Origin: Flagellimonas pelagia
Lineage (GTDB): Bacteria; Bacteroidota; Bacteroidia; Flavobacteriales; Flavobacteriaceae
Reading direction: 5' to 3'
DNA length: 64,000 bases
Assembly: GCF_003584135.1 (NCBI RefSeq)
Contig: NZ_QXFI01000012.1
Coordinates: forward strand, 1-64,000
In this document: one piece after another, positions 24,101-33,010 of the stretch
Numbering within the stretch: position 1 is the stretch's first letter
Layout: each line of letters opens with the position of its first letter
The notes under the pieces: generated by a model
The model's database searches: none
Seen by the model: the letters and a program-made list of their open reading frames with translations, nothing else
What the model was told of the DNA's origin: nothing
Translations under genes and position numbers: made by a program

Positions 24101-25455
24101 CCAATGCGGGAGCCGAAGTGCAAAGACCTTTGGCCACTGTGGTCATCGGTGGGTTGGTAACGGCGACCATGCTTACTTTGGTAGTGTTGCCTGTTTTGTA
24201 TGCCTATTCACACAACATTAAGTTTAAGGGTATGAGAAAGCGAAGAAAAATGAAAAAGATGTTGAAAAACCAAGGATTGACGCTTTTGTTGCTTTTGATT
24301 TCGATATCCGGATTCTCACAATCCAAATTGAACCTTGAAGATTTGAAGGCCCTGGCCTTGGAAAATAACAAGGGTATTCAAGCCGGTGCTCTAATGGTGG
24401 ATCAGGCCGAAACATTAAAGGGAACTGCATTTCAGTTGGAAAAGACTGATTTCTACTATCAATACGATGAGAACAACCTGGCGTTGAACGGGGAGCCTTT
24501 AAAGGTTTTCGGCGCAAAGCAGATGTTGGAATTTCCGACGGTTTACGGTGCGAAAAGTAAGGTGCAAAAATCAAATTTCGAGCTGCAAAAATCATCTTTG
24601 GAACTACAAAAAAAGACCCTGTTCCAATCATTGAGCACCGCGTATTACGATTACCAAACGCTGCATCAAAAAGCCAAAATGTACCATACGCTGGATAGCA
24701 TCTACACCAAATTTGCCCATGCAGCGAACCGGCGCTTTGAGCTCGGTGAGACCAACTATCTGGAAAAGGTGACGGCCCAAGCCAAACAACGGCAGATTGC
24801 CAATACCTATACCAAGACCCAACAGGAAATTATCACAGCCAAAGCATTGATCATCAGTTTAGTGCAAAGTGGTGACACCTTGGATATTGCCATTGAAAAA
24901 CCAGAAAAGCTATCGGTCTTGAACACCACTGGCCTATTGGAAACGGAAAACGCCTTCCTTGATCAGCGCCAAGAGTTGAGCAATGCCCAAAAGCGATTGG
25001 AAGAAAACCGATTGCTGCCAGACATCGACCTGGAATATTTTCAAGGGACCAATAAAGGACTCGGCACCTCCCTGTACGGAGTCCAATTGGGAATAAGGGT
25101 TCCTTTGTTTTTCTTCGGGCACAGCAACAGTGTGAAATCCTCCAAGATCCAGACCAAGATCACGGCCATGGAAAACCAAGAGATCAGCATTACCATGAAC
25201 CAACGTTACAAATCCCTTTTGCAGCAGTTGGAACAGCAGACCAAGGAACTCTCCTATTATGAAGATGAAGGGGGCCTATTGTCCGAGCAAATCTTAAAAG
25301 CGGCTTCGGGCAATTTCAGCAATGGGGAAATCGATTTTTTCCAATACATCCAAAGCTTGGAGAATGCTTATGACATCCAGTTGAATTACTTGGATGTCCT
25401 CAACCAATACAATCAAACCGTAATCGCCATTAATTACTTGACCATAACATTATAA
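21106..25455 (+). CDS. CusA/CzcA heavy-metal RND pump fused to a TolC-type outer-membrane factor
   Basis: A 1449-residue protein. Residues 1 to about 1035 are a full heavy-metal RND transporter with twelve membrane spans. The proton-relay motif DFGIIIDGAVIIVE lies near residue 400, and the periplasmic porter domains are intact. Near residue 1050 a second, internal signal-peptide-like stretch (GLTLLLLLISISGFSQ) precedes a TolC/CzcC-type domain with coiled-coil arms through the C-terminus. The fusion is known in Bacteroidota. Internal ATGs before the hydrophobic stretch (about 24232 and 24250) could also give separate TolC protein. With the CusB protein two bases downstream, it would export Cu, Ag, Zn, Co or Cd; the metal is not determined. 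Confidence 0.93.
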   Translation: MFSKIISFSIRNKFIVLLFTLFIALVGLYSLSQIPIGAVPDVTNNQVQVLTTSSSLSTQDMELFITYPVELEMANLPGVKEIRSVSKFGLSVVTIVFEDNLGTYLPRQLIAEKIKSASKRIPEGFGAPEMGPITTGLGEIYQYILDVEPKYQGQYTSTDLRTIQDWIVKRQLSGIPGVVEVNTWGGHLKQYEVAIQTQKLNALDIAAAEVFTALEKNNSIAGGGYIEKVNQAYFIRGEGLVNNLKNIENIVVTTRNGIPIYIKDIAKVGFGSAPRFGAITGNGEGEKVLGQVMMLKDANSKKVIEAVKERVASISNFLPEGVYINPFLDRSELIGRTTFTVTENLILGCLIVIFVVVLLLGNWRSGLVVASVIPLCLMFALTMMNIFGVDANLLSLGAIDFGIIIDGAVIIVEFIAFQISQKQAELVHLGKHEIQAVKDEITVQGATKMMNSAVFGQLIILIVFIPILSLSGVEGKMFKPMALTFSFALLGAVLLCFTYVPVASALFLKPSKDESKGISARLVNWINRQYEPVIHWAMESKKLVLSVAAALLVGAILLFSSMGGEFVPTLDEGDFVIQPILKTGTSLEKTVETTTKIEKILMDQFPEVKQVVSRIGAAEVPTDPMSMEESDVIISLKPKSEWVSAETKDELADKFKEALAVIPGMEVEFTQPIEMRFNELITGVRADIAIKIFGEDLEILNKKANEIKQLIENVEGASDITVEKVEGLPQMNVSYDRAKIARHGLNIADLNEMISMGFAGKIVGSVFEGERQFDMAVRLDSENRQDISDLKNLYVDLPSGGKIPLSELAEITYQKGAAKISRDNTRRRIVVGINVRNRDLQSVVDDVQLLINQHIKLPTGYTISYGGQFENLQNAKARLMIAVPIALLLIFIMLYFAFGSVKEALLIFSAIPLSAVGGVLLLWLRGMPFSISAGVGFIALFGIAVLNGIVLIEHFKELKGKDFDSMEDLIKQGTKDRLRAVLLTASAAALGFLPMAVSTNAGAEVQRPLATVVIGGLVTATMLTLVVLPVLYAYSHNIKFKGMRKRRKMKKMLKNQGLTLLLLLISISGFSQSKLNLEDLKALALENNKGIQAGALMVDQAETLKGTAFQLEKTDFYYQYDENNLALNGEPLKVFGAKQMLEFPTVYGAKSKVQKSNFELQKSSLELQKKTLFQSLSTAYYDYQTLHQKAKMYHTLDSIYTKFAHAANRRFELGETNYLEKVTAQAKQRQIANTYTKTQQEIITAKALIISLVQSGDTLDIAIEKPEKLSVLNTTGLLETENAFLDQRQELSNAQKRLEENRLLPDIDLEYFQGTNKGLGTSLYGVQLGIRVPLFFFGHSNSVKSSKIQTKITAMENQEISITMNQRYKSLLQQLEQQTKELSYYEDEGGLLSEQILKAASGNFSNGEIDFFQYIQSLENAYDIQLNYLDVLNQYNQTVIAINYLTITL

Positions 25456-25457
25456 CA

Positions 25458-26591
25458 ATGAAAAATATCATCTATAGCTACGCCACCGTTTTCCTTTTAT
25501 TGATAACATCCTGTGGCAACAAGAACAACGAGACTTCCTCCGAAGGGGAACAGACTGAAACCTCTGCGATTGTGGTAACTCAAGATCAATTCACATCCAA
25601 CGGACTTCTTTTGGGAGGATTGGAGGAGCGAAATTTTCCCGATGTGGTGGAAACATCGGGTATGATCGATGTACCACCGGAAAACAGGGCCAGTGTAATG
25701 GCCTTTATGGGAGGATTCGTGAAAAAGACGCCACTTTTAATAGGCGACAAGGTAAAAAAAGGCCAATTGTTGGTGACCTTGGAAAACCAAGAATTTGTGC
25801 AAATGCAGCAAGAATATCTTCAGGTGTACAATCAACTGGATTTTTTGAAAGCCGAATTCGAGCGAAACAAAACGTTGTACGATGAAAAAATCGCTTCCCA
25901 GAAGAACTTCCTTCAGGCCAAAAGCAATTATGAAACCGCTAAGGCCAAATACCAAGGGTTACGGGAACAACTGCAGATGCTCAACATTTCTCCCAGTCAA
26001 GTGGAAAAAGGGGCTATCAGTTCACTGGCAAGTATCTATGCCCCTATTTCGGGCAGTGTAACCAAAGTGAACGTTTCCATGGGCAGCTATGTATCCCCTG
26101 CCAGTCAAATTCTCGAAATAGCGAACAATGAACACGTCCATTTGGAACTCACAGTATTCGAAAAGGACATATTAAAAGTAAAAAAGGGACAAAAAATCCA
26201 ATTTACCATCCCAGAGGCTTCCAACGAAACCTATATGGCAGAAGTACATCTGGTAGGTGCCTCCATTGATGATGCCAAACGAACCATTAAAGTACATGGC
26301 CATTTGGAGAACGAGGATGATACTGGATTCCTGCCCGGTATGTTCGTGAATGCCATGATTATGACCGATACGAAAAATGGCCTATCCCTTCCGGATGAAG
26401 CTGTCATAGAATCCGAAGGGTCATCCTATGTGTTGAAATTGGTTTCTCAAAATGCTGAGGGCTATACCTTTGAGAAAGTCCATGTGGACCAAGGCAATAG
26501 CTATGGAGGCTTTACCGAAATCAGCTCGGAAGACCTCAAGCAAGACGATCAATTTTTGCTCAAAGGAGTTTTTGATCTGATTGGAGGATAG
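25458..26591 (+). CDS. CusB/CzcB-type RND periplasmic adaptor, lipoprotein
   Basis: A 377-residue membrane-fusion protein with a lipobox (LLLITSC). It contains the barrel-sandwich hybrid halves flanking a coiled-coil hairpin (EYLQVYNQLDFLKAEFERNKTLYDEKIASQKN), then a beta-barrel (PISGSVTKVNVSMGSYVSPA and following) and a membrane-proximal domain. It bridges the RND pump and the TolC module encoded upstream, from which it is separated by only two bases. No His-rich metal-binding N-terminus is seen. Its end lies four bases from the end of the convergent FeoB-permease gene, with no terminator between. Confidence 0.93.
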   Translation: MKNIIYSYATVFLLLITSCGNKNNETSSEGEQTETSAIVVTQDQFTSNGLLLGGLEERNFPDVVETSGMIDVPPENRASVMAFMGGFVKKTPLLIGDKVKKGQLLVTLENQEFVQMQQEYLQVYNQLDFLKAEFERNKTLYDEKIASQKNFLQAKSNYETAKAKYQGLREQLQMLNISPSQVEKGAISSLASIYAPISGSVTKVNVSMGSYVSPASQILEIANNEHVHLELTVFEKDILKVKKGQKIQFTIPEASNETYMAEVHLVGASIDDAKRTIKVHGHLENEDDTGFLPGMFVNAMIMTDTKNGLSLPDEAVIESEGSSYVLKLVSQNAEGYTFEKVHVDQGNSYGGFTEISSEDLKQDDQFLLKGVFDLIGG

Positions 26592-26595
26592 TATA

Positions 26596-28026
26596 TTAAG
26601 CAAATAAATACCATAACTGGGCCGTAAAAAAGCAGACCACAAATCCCAACACAATGGGCAAAAGAGTAGCAATTAGAGTCCATTTGGCACTTTTGGTCTC
26701 TTTGTAAATGGTATAAATAGTAGTGGAACAGGGGTTGTGCAGCAAGCTGAACAGCATCAGGTTGATTCCAGTGAGCAATGTCCAACCCCCGGCCCTCAAA
26801 ATGTTTTCGGTACTGGTGATGGAATCCAGTTCGAACATGACCCCTGAGCCCTCACCGACCCCGGACATCCCTGTCACCAACACGGTAAGCATCAAAATGG
26901 TCGGGATTACGATTTCGTTGGCTGGAATGGCAATGATATAGGCCAATAAAATGACTCCGTTCAACCCAAAGACCACAGCAAACGGGTTGGACCAATCAAT
27001 GAAGTGCTCGGCCAAGCTCACCCCCCCAATATGGATGTTGGAAACCAACCAAATCACCATTCCAGCTGGAACGGCAAAGACCACAGCCCTCCACAACACG
27101 AACAATGTTCTATCAATCAATGAAGTATACAAGGTTTGAAGCACCCTTGGCGGACGATAAGGCGGCAATTCCAAACTAAAGGTAGAAGCTTCACCCTTCA
27201 AAACGGAGCGACTTAAAACCCAGGAAACGATCAAACTAAAAGCGATACCCAAAACGGCCACACCTACCACCGCCCCTGTGGAAACCAAACCAGCCCAAAA
27301 TGGGGATACCATACCTCCAATGAAAATGGTGGCAATCAAAATCTGAGTAGGCCATCGACCATTACATAGTGAAAAGTTATTGGTGATGATGGCGATCAAT
27401 CGTTCCCTTGGACTATCGATGACCCTTGCGGCGATAACACCCGCAGCGTTGCATCCAAATCCCATGCTCATGGTAAGGGCTTGCTTTCCGTGTGCCCCTG
27501 CTTTTCGGAACAAACTATCCATATTGAAGGCCACCCTGGGCAAATAACCCAAGTCTTCCAACAAGGTGAATAATGGAAAAAATATGGCCATTGGCGGTAA
27601 CATTACGGAAATGACCCAGGCCATGGCCAAATAGGCCCCATCGATCAAAAGCCCGGATAACCACCATGGCATAAAACTGTCTGCTCCACTTTTCAGGATG
27701 GGATGAAGCGTATCCACCAACAAAGAAGCCAAAAGTCCGGATGGGTAATTGGCACCCGAAATAGTGACCCAAAAAACCACGGCTAAGAGCACGAACATAA
27801 TCGGGAATCCTGACCATCGGCTGGTCACGATCTTATCAATCTTCCTATCCAAACTGAAAGCTGGTTTATCTCCTTCGATGGAAACCGTTTTGCGGGCAAT
27901 CTGTGCCGCATCGGCATATAGGGAGGAAACGATCTTGTCATGGATGCCCATGCCCAATTCCCATTTCAGGTTGTTGGCTATCCCCAAGATTTCCTCCGTA
28001 TTTTTTGATTTGTTCTGCTCCGTCAT
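26596..28026 (-). CDS. Split FeoB, permease half (FeoB2-like)
   Basis: A 476-residue protein containing only the membrane part of FeoB: about nine helices, both gate regions and the C-terminal nucleoside-recognition domain. The first gate reads [19 protein letters not shown] and the companion motif [12 protein letters not shown] replaces the TPFTTCSARLPVY found in the intact copy at 6.3-8.5 kb. The conserved Cys is kept. The altered gate and the linked DtxR/MntR regulator suggest a different substrate, possibly Mn2+, as reported for a second FeoB in some Bacteroidota; that is inference. Its start overlaps the separate G-protein gene by four bases (ATGA), so both halves are translated together. 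Confidence 0.92.
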   Translation of the reverse strand: MTEQNKSKNTEEILGIANNLKWELGMGIHDKIVSSLYADAAQIARKTVSIEGDKPAFSLDRKIDKIVTSRWSGFPIMFVLLAVVFWVTISGANYPSGLLASLLVDTLHPILKSGADSFMPWWLSGLLIDGAYLAMAWVISVMLPPMAIFFPLFTLLEDLGYLPRVAFNMDSLFRKAGAHGKQALTMSMGFGCNAAGVIAARVIDSPRERLIAIITNNFSLCNGRWPTQILIATIFIGGMVSPFWAGLVSTGAVVGVAVLGIAFSLIVSWVLSRSVLKGEASTFSLELPPYRPPRVLQTLYTSLIDRTLFVLWRAVVFAVPAGMVIWLVSNIHIGGVSLAEHFIDWSNPFAVVFGLNGVILLAYIIAIPANEIVIPTILMLTVLVTGMSGVGEGSGVMFELDSITSTENILRAGGWTLLTGINLMLFSLLHNPCSTTIYTIYKETKSAKWTLIATLLPIVLGFVVCFFTAQLWYLFA

Positions 28027-28814
28027 ATCGCTATAGGGGTTTCATTCTCGACCAATCCATCTAAAATGCCATTCTGCAAGGCCTCGATGATGCTTTGGTC
28101 TCCTTCCAACAAACGTAAGGCCACCCATTCCGCATTGGGCAAACCCGGATAGGTTTCCCTTAATTTTTTAGATAAGGTATCAATGGCATGTTTTAACTGT
28201 GGCGTATGGTTCCTGACCCGATGGGGCTTGCAGATGTATTTGCCTGAGGCCACCTCGGCTATCATGGCTACCAATTCGTCCATACCATCCCGTCTTCGGG
28301 CCGAAGTAGGAATCACTGGAATCCCCAATTCCCTGGTAAGTTCTCGAACATCGATTTCTACATGGTTACGCTTGGCCTCATCCATCAAATTGAGACATAA
28401 AATGGCCCTATCTGTGATTTCCAATATTTGAAGGACGAGATTCAAGTTCCTTTCCAAACGGGTGGCATCGGCGACGATCACGGTTACATCCGGACGGCCA
28501 AAAAGGATAAAATTACGGGCCACTTCCTCATCCGTACTGGTGGATAAAAGAGAATAGGTGCCCGGAAGGTCCACAATCTTGTAACTGTCGTCTTCATAGG
28601 AAAAAGCTCCTTCTGCCCTACCAACCGTTTTTCCTGGCCAGTTTCCGGTATGTTGTCGTAATCCGGTAAGGTTGTTAAAGACAGTACTTTTTCCAGTATT
28701 GGGGTTTCCGGCAAGCGCCACAACATAATCCACCTTATCCATATCGATTCCCAATCGGACGAGGTTCCCCTTATGGTGTACCGGACAATTTTCGCAATTA
28801 GGCTGACTGCTCAT
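28023..28814 (-). CDS. Split FeoB, G-protein half
   Basis: A 263-residue cytosolic GTPase equal to the N-terminal part of FeoB. The motifs are intact: G1 [10 protein letters not shown]3 DLPGTYSL, G4 NLMD and G5 TSARR. An extra N-terminus carries four residues of type C-x2-C with His ([10 protein letters not shown]), which might bind a metal. The C-terminal part ([20 protein letters not shown]) is the helical spacer normally joined to the permease. It overlaps the DtxR-FeoA gene by 17 bases and the permease gene by four, so a three-part complex seems intended. Confidence 0.92.
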   Translation of the reverse strand: MSSQPNCENCPVHHKGNLVRLGIDMDKVDYVVALAGNPNTGKSTVFNNLTGLRQHTGNWPGKTVGRAEGAFSYEDDSYKIVDLPGTYSLLSTSTDEEVARNFILFGRPDVTVIVADATRLERNLNLVLQILEITDRAILCLNLMDEAKRNHVEIDVRELTRELGIPVIPTSARRRDGMDELVAMIAEVASGKYICKPHRVRNHTPQLKHAIDTLSKKLRETYPGLPNAEWVALRLLEGDQSIIEALQNGILDGLVENETPIAI

Positions 28815-29841
28815 GTTGTTCTTTTTTAATGTTATTGATGAAAATCAGGTTGGCCTGATCTTTTCTGATGGCGATGGTGGTTCCCAAAATGCGGTAGCCC
28901 ACAGGGTCTCCCGAGGCACTCCGAAGCTCAGCGGTTATCGAATTACCCGGAACAATCCCGAAATCCATCAACCGTCTTCTTTGCAAACCACGACAGTAGG
29001 AAGAAATGCCCACAATATTGGCGGTCTCATCAGGCTGAAGTTCGGATAAGCGCTGATACCCCTCTTGAATAGGTTCGGCTTTCGGAAGTGGTTGAACCGT
29101 TATAGCTGAGGCAAAAAGTGGGGTAAGCACACATTCGTTCCCATCGGCGGCAAAGGTGATCTTCCCCTGTTGTACATCCAATTGGTAAACCTGCATGCCG
29201 GGGTATAGACCAAGGGCCGAAAGTTGTTCAAAGATATAATGGGGCTCGTCCTCAATATGTACAATTTGGGCCACTTCCCCTTCTTTTAAACTACTCAACG
29301 GCCGGCCGGAAAATGGCGGAATCTCCCCTTCCGTGGAGGGAATGGGGTCACCATGGGGGTCGAAGGCAGGATTGCCCATTCGTGCCGCGATCCTATTGGC
29401 TTCTTCTAAGGACAATTGGTGTTCTTGAATGTCGGCCTCCCCGTGCCAATCCATATGCTGTACCCCGGTCTCATCGGCCAAAAACCGCTCCCAGATCCTG
29501 TGTACACGTACAATACGTAGCGCATAGGATTTCCCGGTATCGGTAAGATGGATGTTATGTCCTTCAAAAACAACGAGACCCATATCTTTCAAGTGGGCCA
29601 TCAGTTTTGCCATTTGGTCTGCACTGATATTGAGATTGCCCGCAGCACTGTTCAAGTTGCAGGCGATGCCCTTATATTCGCAATCGAAAAGGTATTTCAA
29701 AGTGTCTTCCAAAAGAACGCGCTGGGAGCTCATCCGTACTTTTCCCAAACGGGCCAACAATCCTTTTTTGGGCCAGAACACCCAAATGAGGGTCCCGACG
29801 GCTACCAATCCCAAAACCAAGGCCATTACAGGTTGTTCCAT
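28798..29841 (-). CDS. Membrane-tethered DtxR-like wHTH protein with two FeoA domains
   Basis: A 347-residue fusion. Residues 5-22 form a membrane helix ([17 protein letters not shown]). A DtxR/MntR-type winged helix and dimerisation domain follow (about 35-180), recognisable by [16 protein letters not shown], the metal-ligand-like segment ADIQEHQLS and [12 protein letters not shown]. Two FeoA/SH3-like domains occupy about 185-255 and 265-345 ([32 protein letters not shown]). It is encoded between the free DtxR regulator and the split FeoB. The HTH region may bind DNA at the membrane or may only sense metal and regulate the FeoB complex through the FeoA domains. Both roles are inference. Confidence 0.9.
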   Translation of the reverse strand: MEQPVMALVLGLVAVGTLIWVFWPKKGLLARLGKVRMSSQRVLLEDTLKYLFDCEYKGIACNLNSAAGNLNISADQMAKLMAHLKDMGLVVFEGHNIHLTDTGKSYALRIVRVHRIWERFLADETGVQHMDWHGEADIQEHQLSLEEANRIAARMGNPAFDPHGDPIPSTEGEIPPFSGRPLSSLKEGEVAQIVHIEDEPHYIFEQLSALGLYPGMQVYQLDVQQGKITFAADGNECVLTPLFASAITVQPLPKAEPIQEGYQRLSELQPDETANIVGISSYCRGLQRRRLMDFGIVPGNSITAELRSASGDPVGYRILGTTIAIRKDQANLIFINNIKKEQHEQSA

Positions 29842-29866
29842 AGCTATTTTGGATTATATAATCGTT

Positions 29867-30514
29867 TCATTTTAAATAGATATTACAGGCAATCTGATGT
29901 GAAACCATATGTTCCCGTTCCCCAATCTTTAAGTGAAGGGAACCATCGAATGCCTCTTTCCCTAAAATTTGGATCGGCTTGCCGATTGAAATTTCATGCT
30001 TATCCAAATATTGCAGAAAGGCCGAAGAACTATCCTTCACCCCCACACAAATGCCATGGGCCCCAACAGGCAGTTCACTCAACAAGTCCTTATTATGTTC
30101 TTGGAATTCACCGTTCTTTCCCGGAATGGGATCACCATGGGGGTCATATTTGGGGAACTGGAGCAACTGGTCCAACTTATCGATCAATTTTTCACTTTTG
30201 ATGTGTTCCAACTGTTCCGCCACCTCATGTACCTCATCCCAGGCAAAATCAAGCTTCTCCACCAGAAAAGTTTCCCAAAGCCTATGCTTTCGAACAATGG
30301 AAAGGGCGGTTTTAACCCCCGCATCCGTAAGGGAAATCCCTTGGTATTTTTTATAGTTCACCAGACCTTTTTCGGCCAATTTCTTGGCCATATCCGTAAC
30401 AGAGGATGGTTTGGTTTCCATCTGCTCCGCAATGGCATTGGTGTTTATGGATACATCATCCCCGCTTCCCAAATGGAAAATGGTTTTCAGATAGTTCTCC
30501 TCGGATCGGGTCAT
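29867..30514 (-). CDS. DtxR/MntR-family metal-dependent repressor
   Basis: A 215-residue cytosolic regulator. The winged helix is at the N-terminus (NTNAIAEQMETKPSSVTDMAKKLAEKGLV), the dimerisation and metal-binding domain follows with RKHRLWETFLVEKLDF and HEVAEQLEHIKS, and the C-terminal SH3-like domain ends with KIGEREHMVSHQIA. It would respond to Fe2+ or Mn2+. Position 8/11 equivalents read ENYLK rather than the D...E of classical MntR, so the metal is uncertain. First gene of the minus-strand operon with the DtxR-FeoA fusion and split FeoB, divergent from a TonB-dependent receptor, with an operator-like palindrome between them. Confidence 0.94.
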   Translation of the reverse strand: MTRSEENYLKTIFHLGSGDDVSINTNAIAEQMETKPSSVTDMAKKLAEKGLVNYKKYQGISLTDAGVKTALSIVRKHRLWETFLVEKLDFAWDEVHEVAEQLEHIKSEKLIDKLDQLLQFPKYDPHGDPIPGKNGEFQEHNKDLLSELPVGAHGICVGVKDSSSAFLQYLDKHEISIGKPIQILGKEAFDGSLHLKIGEREHMVSHQIACNIYLK

Positions 30515-30530
30515 CTCAATTTAATTTTAT

Positions 30531-30538
30531 CAAAAATA
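30531..30538 (-). promoter_or_regulatory. -7 element (TATTTTTG) before the DtxR-family regulator
   Basis: On the minus strand a perfect TAnnTTTG ends 16 bases before the regulator ATG at 30514. The -33 region is all A/T and not convincing. Confidence 0.45.
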
Positions 30539-30563
30539 CATTTTTTATTTATAAAAAACTATT

Positions 30564-30579
30564 TTTAGATTTGCCTAAA
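30564..30579 (+). promoter_or_regulatory. DtxR-like operator overlapping the receptor's -7 element
   Basis: The palindrome TTTAG-ATTTGC-CTAAA carries half-sites like the DtxR/IdeR box (TTAGG...CCTAA). The -7 element TAGATTTG (30566-30573) lies inside it, so a bound repressor would cover the promoter of the TonB-dependent receptor starting at 30596. It is 50 bases from the divergent regulator gene, so the same site may also control the regulator-feoB2 operon. Confidence 0.6.
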
Positions 30580-30595
30580 TTTTATTTTATATAAA

Positions 30596-32866
30596 TTGAA
30601 AACCATTTGTAAACATATCGCCCTACTTTGGATTGCTTTGGTGAGCAGTTGTTGCATGGCACAATCGGCATCGGTAAATGGAATAGTAACAGATAATGGA
30701 CAGCCCTTGCCCTTTGTGAACATCATGATCAAAAACACCCAACTTGGAACATCCTCGGATGAAAACGGGAATTTTACCTTGACCAATATTCCAACTGGGG
30801 AGCACCTGCTTTTCGCTTCGGCATTAGGCTATGTCTCCTTTTCCAAATCCTTAACCATATCAAAGGGACAGTCCTTAACAATCCATATTGAGATGGTTCC
30901 TTCGGCTCAAAGTTTAAACGAGACCGTGGTTACCGGAACCCTTAAACCCGTAAGTCGATTGGAAAGTCCCGTTCCCGTGGAAGTCTATTCCCCAACGTTT
31001 TTAAAAAAGAACCCAACAGCCAGTATTTTTGATGCCCTTCAAAACGTGAACGGGGTGCGCCCACAAATCAATTGTAATGTGTGTAATACAGGCGACATCC
31101 ATATCAACGGATTGGAAGGCCCCTACACTTTGGTGCTTATTGATGGAATGCCTATCGTGAGCGGATTGGGCACCGTGTATGGTTTAACAGGCATCCCCAA
31201 TTCCTTGATCGAACAAGTTGAAATCGTCAAAGGACCGGCTTCATCCCTGTATGGTAGCGAAGCCGTGGGTGGGCTGATCAACATCATCACCAAAAATACC
31301 TTAAGCGCCCCAGAGTTTTTTGCGGATGGCTTTGTGACCGGATGGGGTGAATATAATCTGGATGTGGGCAGTAAATTCAACTTAGGAAAAAAAGCCGATG
31401 TGCTTTTTGGAATCAATTACTTCAACTACAACCAGCCTATTGACAACAATGGGGACAATTTTACCGACTTAACTCTGCAAGACCGCATTTCCATCTTTCA
31501 GAAATGGGATTTTGAACGCAAAGACTCCCGAATATTCTCTTTTGCGGGTAGATTTTTCTATGAAGACCGATGGGGCGGGGAAATGCAATGGACTCCAGAT
31601 TATCGGGGTGGTGATGAAATTTATGGTGAAAGCATTTATACACGCCGTTGGGAAGTCTTAGGGAAATACCAATTGCCCTTGGAAGAAAAACTTCTGCTTT
31701 CCTTCTCTTACAACGACCACAACCAGAACTCGGTTTATGGTGACACCCAATATTTGGCTAATCAGCGTATCGGATTTGCTCAACTTACTTGGGATACATC
31801 CGTAGGTAAACATGATCTGCTTTTTGGAAGCGCTGTGCGCTATAATTATTACAACGACAACACTCCTGCCACTCCATCAGCGGATAACATTTGGATTCCG
31901 AGTATGTTTGCCCAAGATGAAATTGCCATTGCACCAGACCACTCTTTTTTGGCGGGAATGCGATATGATTATGACAAAAGGCACGGCAACATTTTTACGC
32001 CAAGGGCTGCGTACAAATGGAAAGTGTCCACAAACGACATTTTACGGTTGAACGTAGGGACCGGTTTTCGTGTGGTGAGCCTTTTCACAGAAGACCATGC
32101 TGCTCTCACAGGAGCACGCGAGGTAGTCATTTCGGAGGAGCTGAAACCCGAACGATCCGTCAACATAAACCTGAACTACCTGAAAAAAATCTATAGCGAC
32201 AATGGGACTTTCATTGGCCTCGATGCCTCTGCATTCTACACCCATTTCTCCAATATCATCCTGCCCGATTACGATACCGACCCCAATCTTATCATTTATG
32301 ATAACCTTGATGGAAAATCGGTTTCACAGGGTGTAAGTGCCAATGTGGATGTTGCCTTTGCAGGCGGACTCAAATTTTTAGTCGGGGCTACTTGGCAGGA
32401 TGTAAGTAATACTGAAAATGGCATTCGCCAACAGCAAATCCTAACCGAAAGCATTACGGCTACCTGGAATTTGTCGTATACCTTTCGACAGCTTCATTTA
32501 ATGGTTGATTATACTGGAAACTTATATGGTCCCATGCGGTTGCCACTTTTGGGCGATTTAGATCCTAGGCGGGAGTATTCCCCGACATGGAGCATTCAAA
32601 ACATTCAATTCACCTATAAAGGGCTCCCCAACTTTGAAGCATATGCAGGCATCAAAAACCTGTTGGACTGGACTCCAAACCGGGGCAATCCTTTCATCAT
32701 TGCCCGGGCCAATGACCCGTTCGATAAAAACGTCACTTTTGATGCCAATGGGAATGCCGTTGCCACTCAGGATAATCCCTATGCCCTTACTTTTGACACT
32801 GGATATGTATACGGCCCCAATCAAGGTATAAGGGGATTTTTGGGTTTGAGATATACGGTGTTTTAA
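30596..32866 (+). CDS. TonB-dependent outer-membrane receptor, metal-regulated
   Basis: A 756-residue receptor. After a signal peptide (LLWIALVSSCCMAQ) comes a carboxypeptidase-like regulatory domain (SVNGIVTDNGQPLPFVNIMI), then a plug (about residues 110-225: TVVTGTLKPVSR, IHINGLEGPYTLVLIDGMPI, GPASSLYGSEAVGGLINII) and a 22-strand-type barrel to the end. The plug contains a CNVC motif before the NGLEG segment, which may be a disulphide or a metal site. The start is TTG at 30596, because no ATG precedes the signal peptide. Divergent from the DtxR regulator with a shared operator, it likely brings iron or manganese complexes across the outer membrane for the FeoB2 system. Confidence 0.93.
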   Translation: MKTICKHIALLWIALVSSCCMAQSASVNGIVTDNGQPLPFVNIMIKNTQLGTSSDENGNFTLTNIPTGEHLLFASALGYVSFSKSLTISKGQSLTIHIEMVPSAQSLNETVVTGTLKPVSRLESPVPVEVYSPTFLKKNPTASIFDALQNVNGVRPQINCNVCNTGDIHINGLEGPYTLVLIDGMPIVSGLGTVYGLTGIPNSLIEQVEIVKGPASSLYGSEAVGGLINIITKNTLSAPEFFADGFVTGWGEYNLDVGSKFNLGKKADVLFGINYFNYNQPIDNNGDNFTDLTLQDRISIFQKWDFERKDSRIFSFAGRFFYEDRWGGEMQWTPDYRGGDEIYGESIYTRRWEVLGKYQLPLEEKLLLSFSYNDHNQNSVYGDTQYLANQRIGFAQLTWDTSVGKHDLLFGSAVRYNYYNDNTPATPSADNIWIPSMFAQDEIAIAPDHSFLAGMRYDYDKRHGNIFTPRAAYKWKVSTNDILRLNVGTGFRVVSLFTEDHAALTGAREVVISEELKPERSVNINLNYLKKIYSDNGTFIGLDASAFYTHFSNIILPDYDTDPNLIIYDNLDGKSVSQGVSANVDVAFAGGLKFLVGATWQDVSNTENGIRQQQILTESITATWNLSYTFRQLHLMVDYTGNLYGPMRLPLLGDLDPRREYSPTWSIQNIQFTYKGLPNFEAYAGIKNLLDWTPNRGNPFIIARANDPFDKNVTFDANGNAVATQDNPYALTFDTGYVYGPNQGIRGFLGLRYTVF

Positions 32867-33010
32867 CGCTAAGTATGTTGATGATATAATGAAAAATAAA
32901 GGTGGTTCACTCACAACTTCATCCATAAAATGCTGTTTTATAAGCCATAGATCAAAAAAATTCCTATTTTTATTTTAACGGGACCGCACATCCCCATTAT
33001 TTGCACAATC

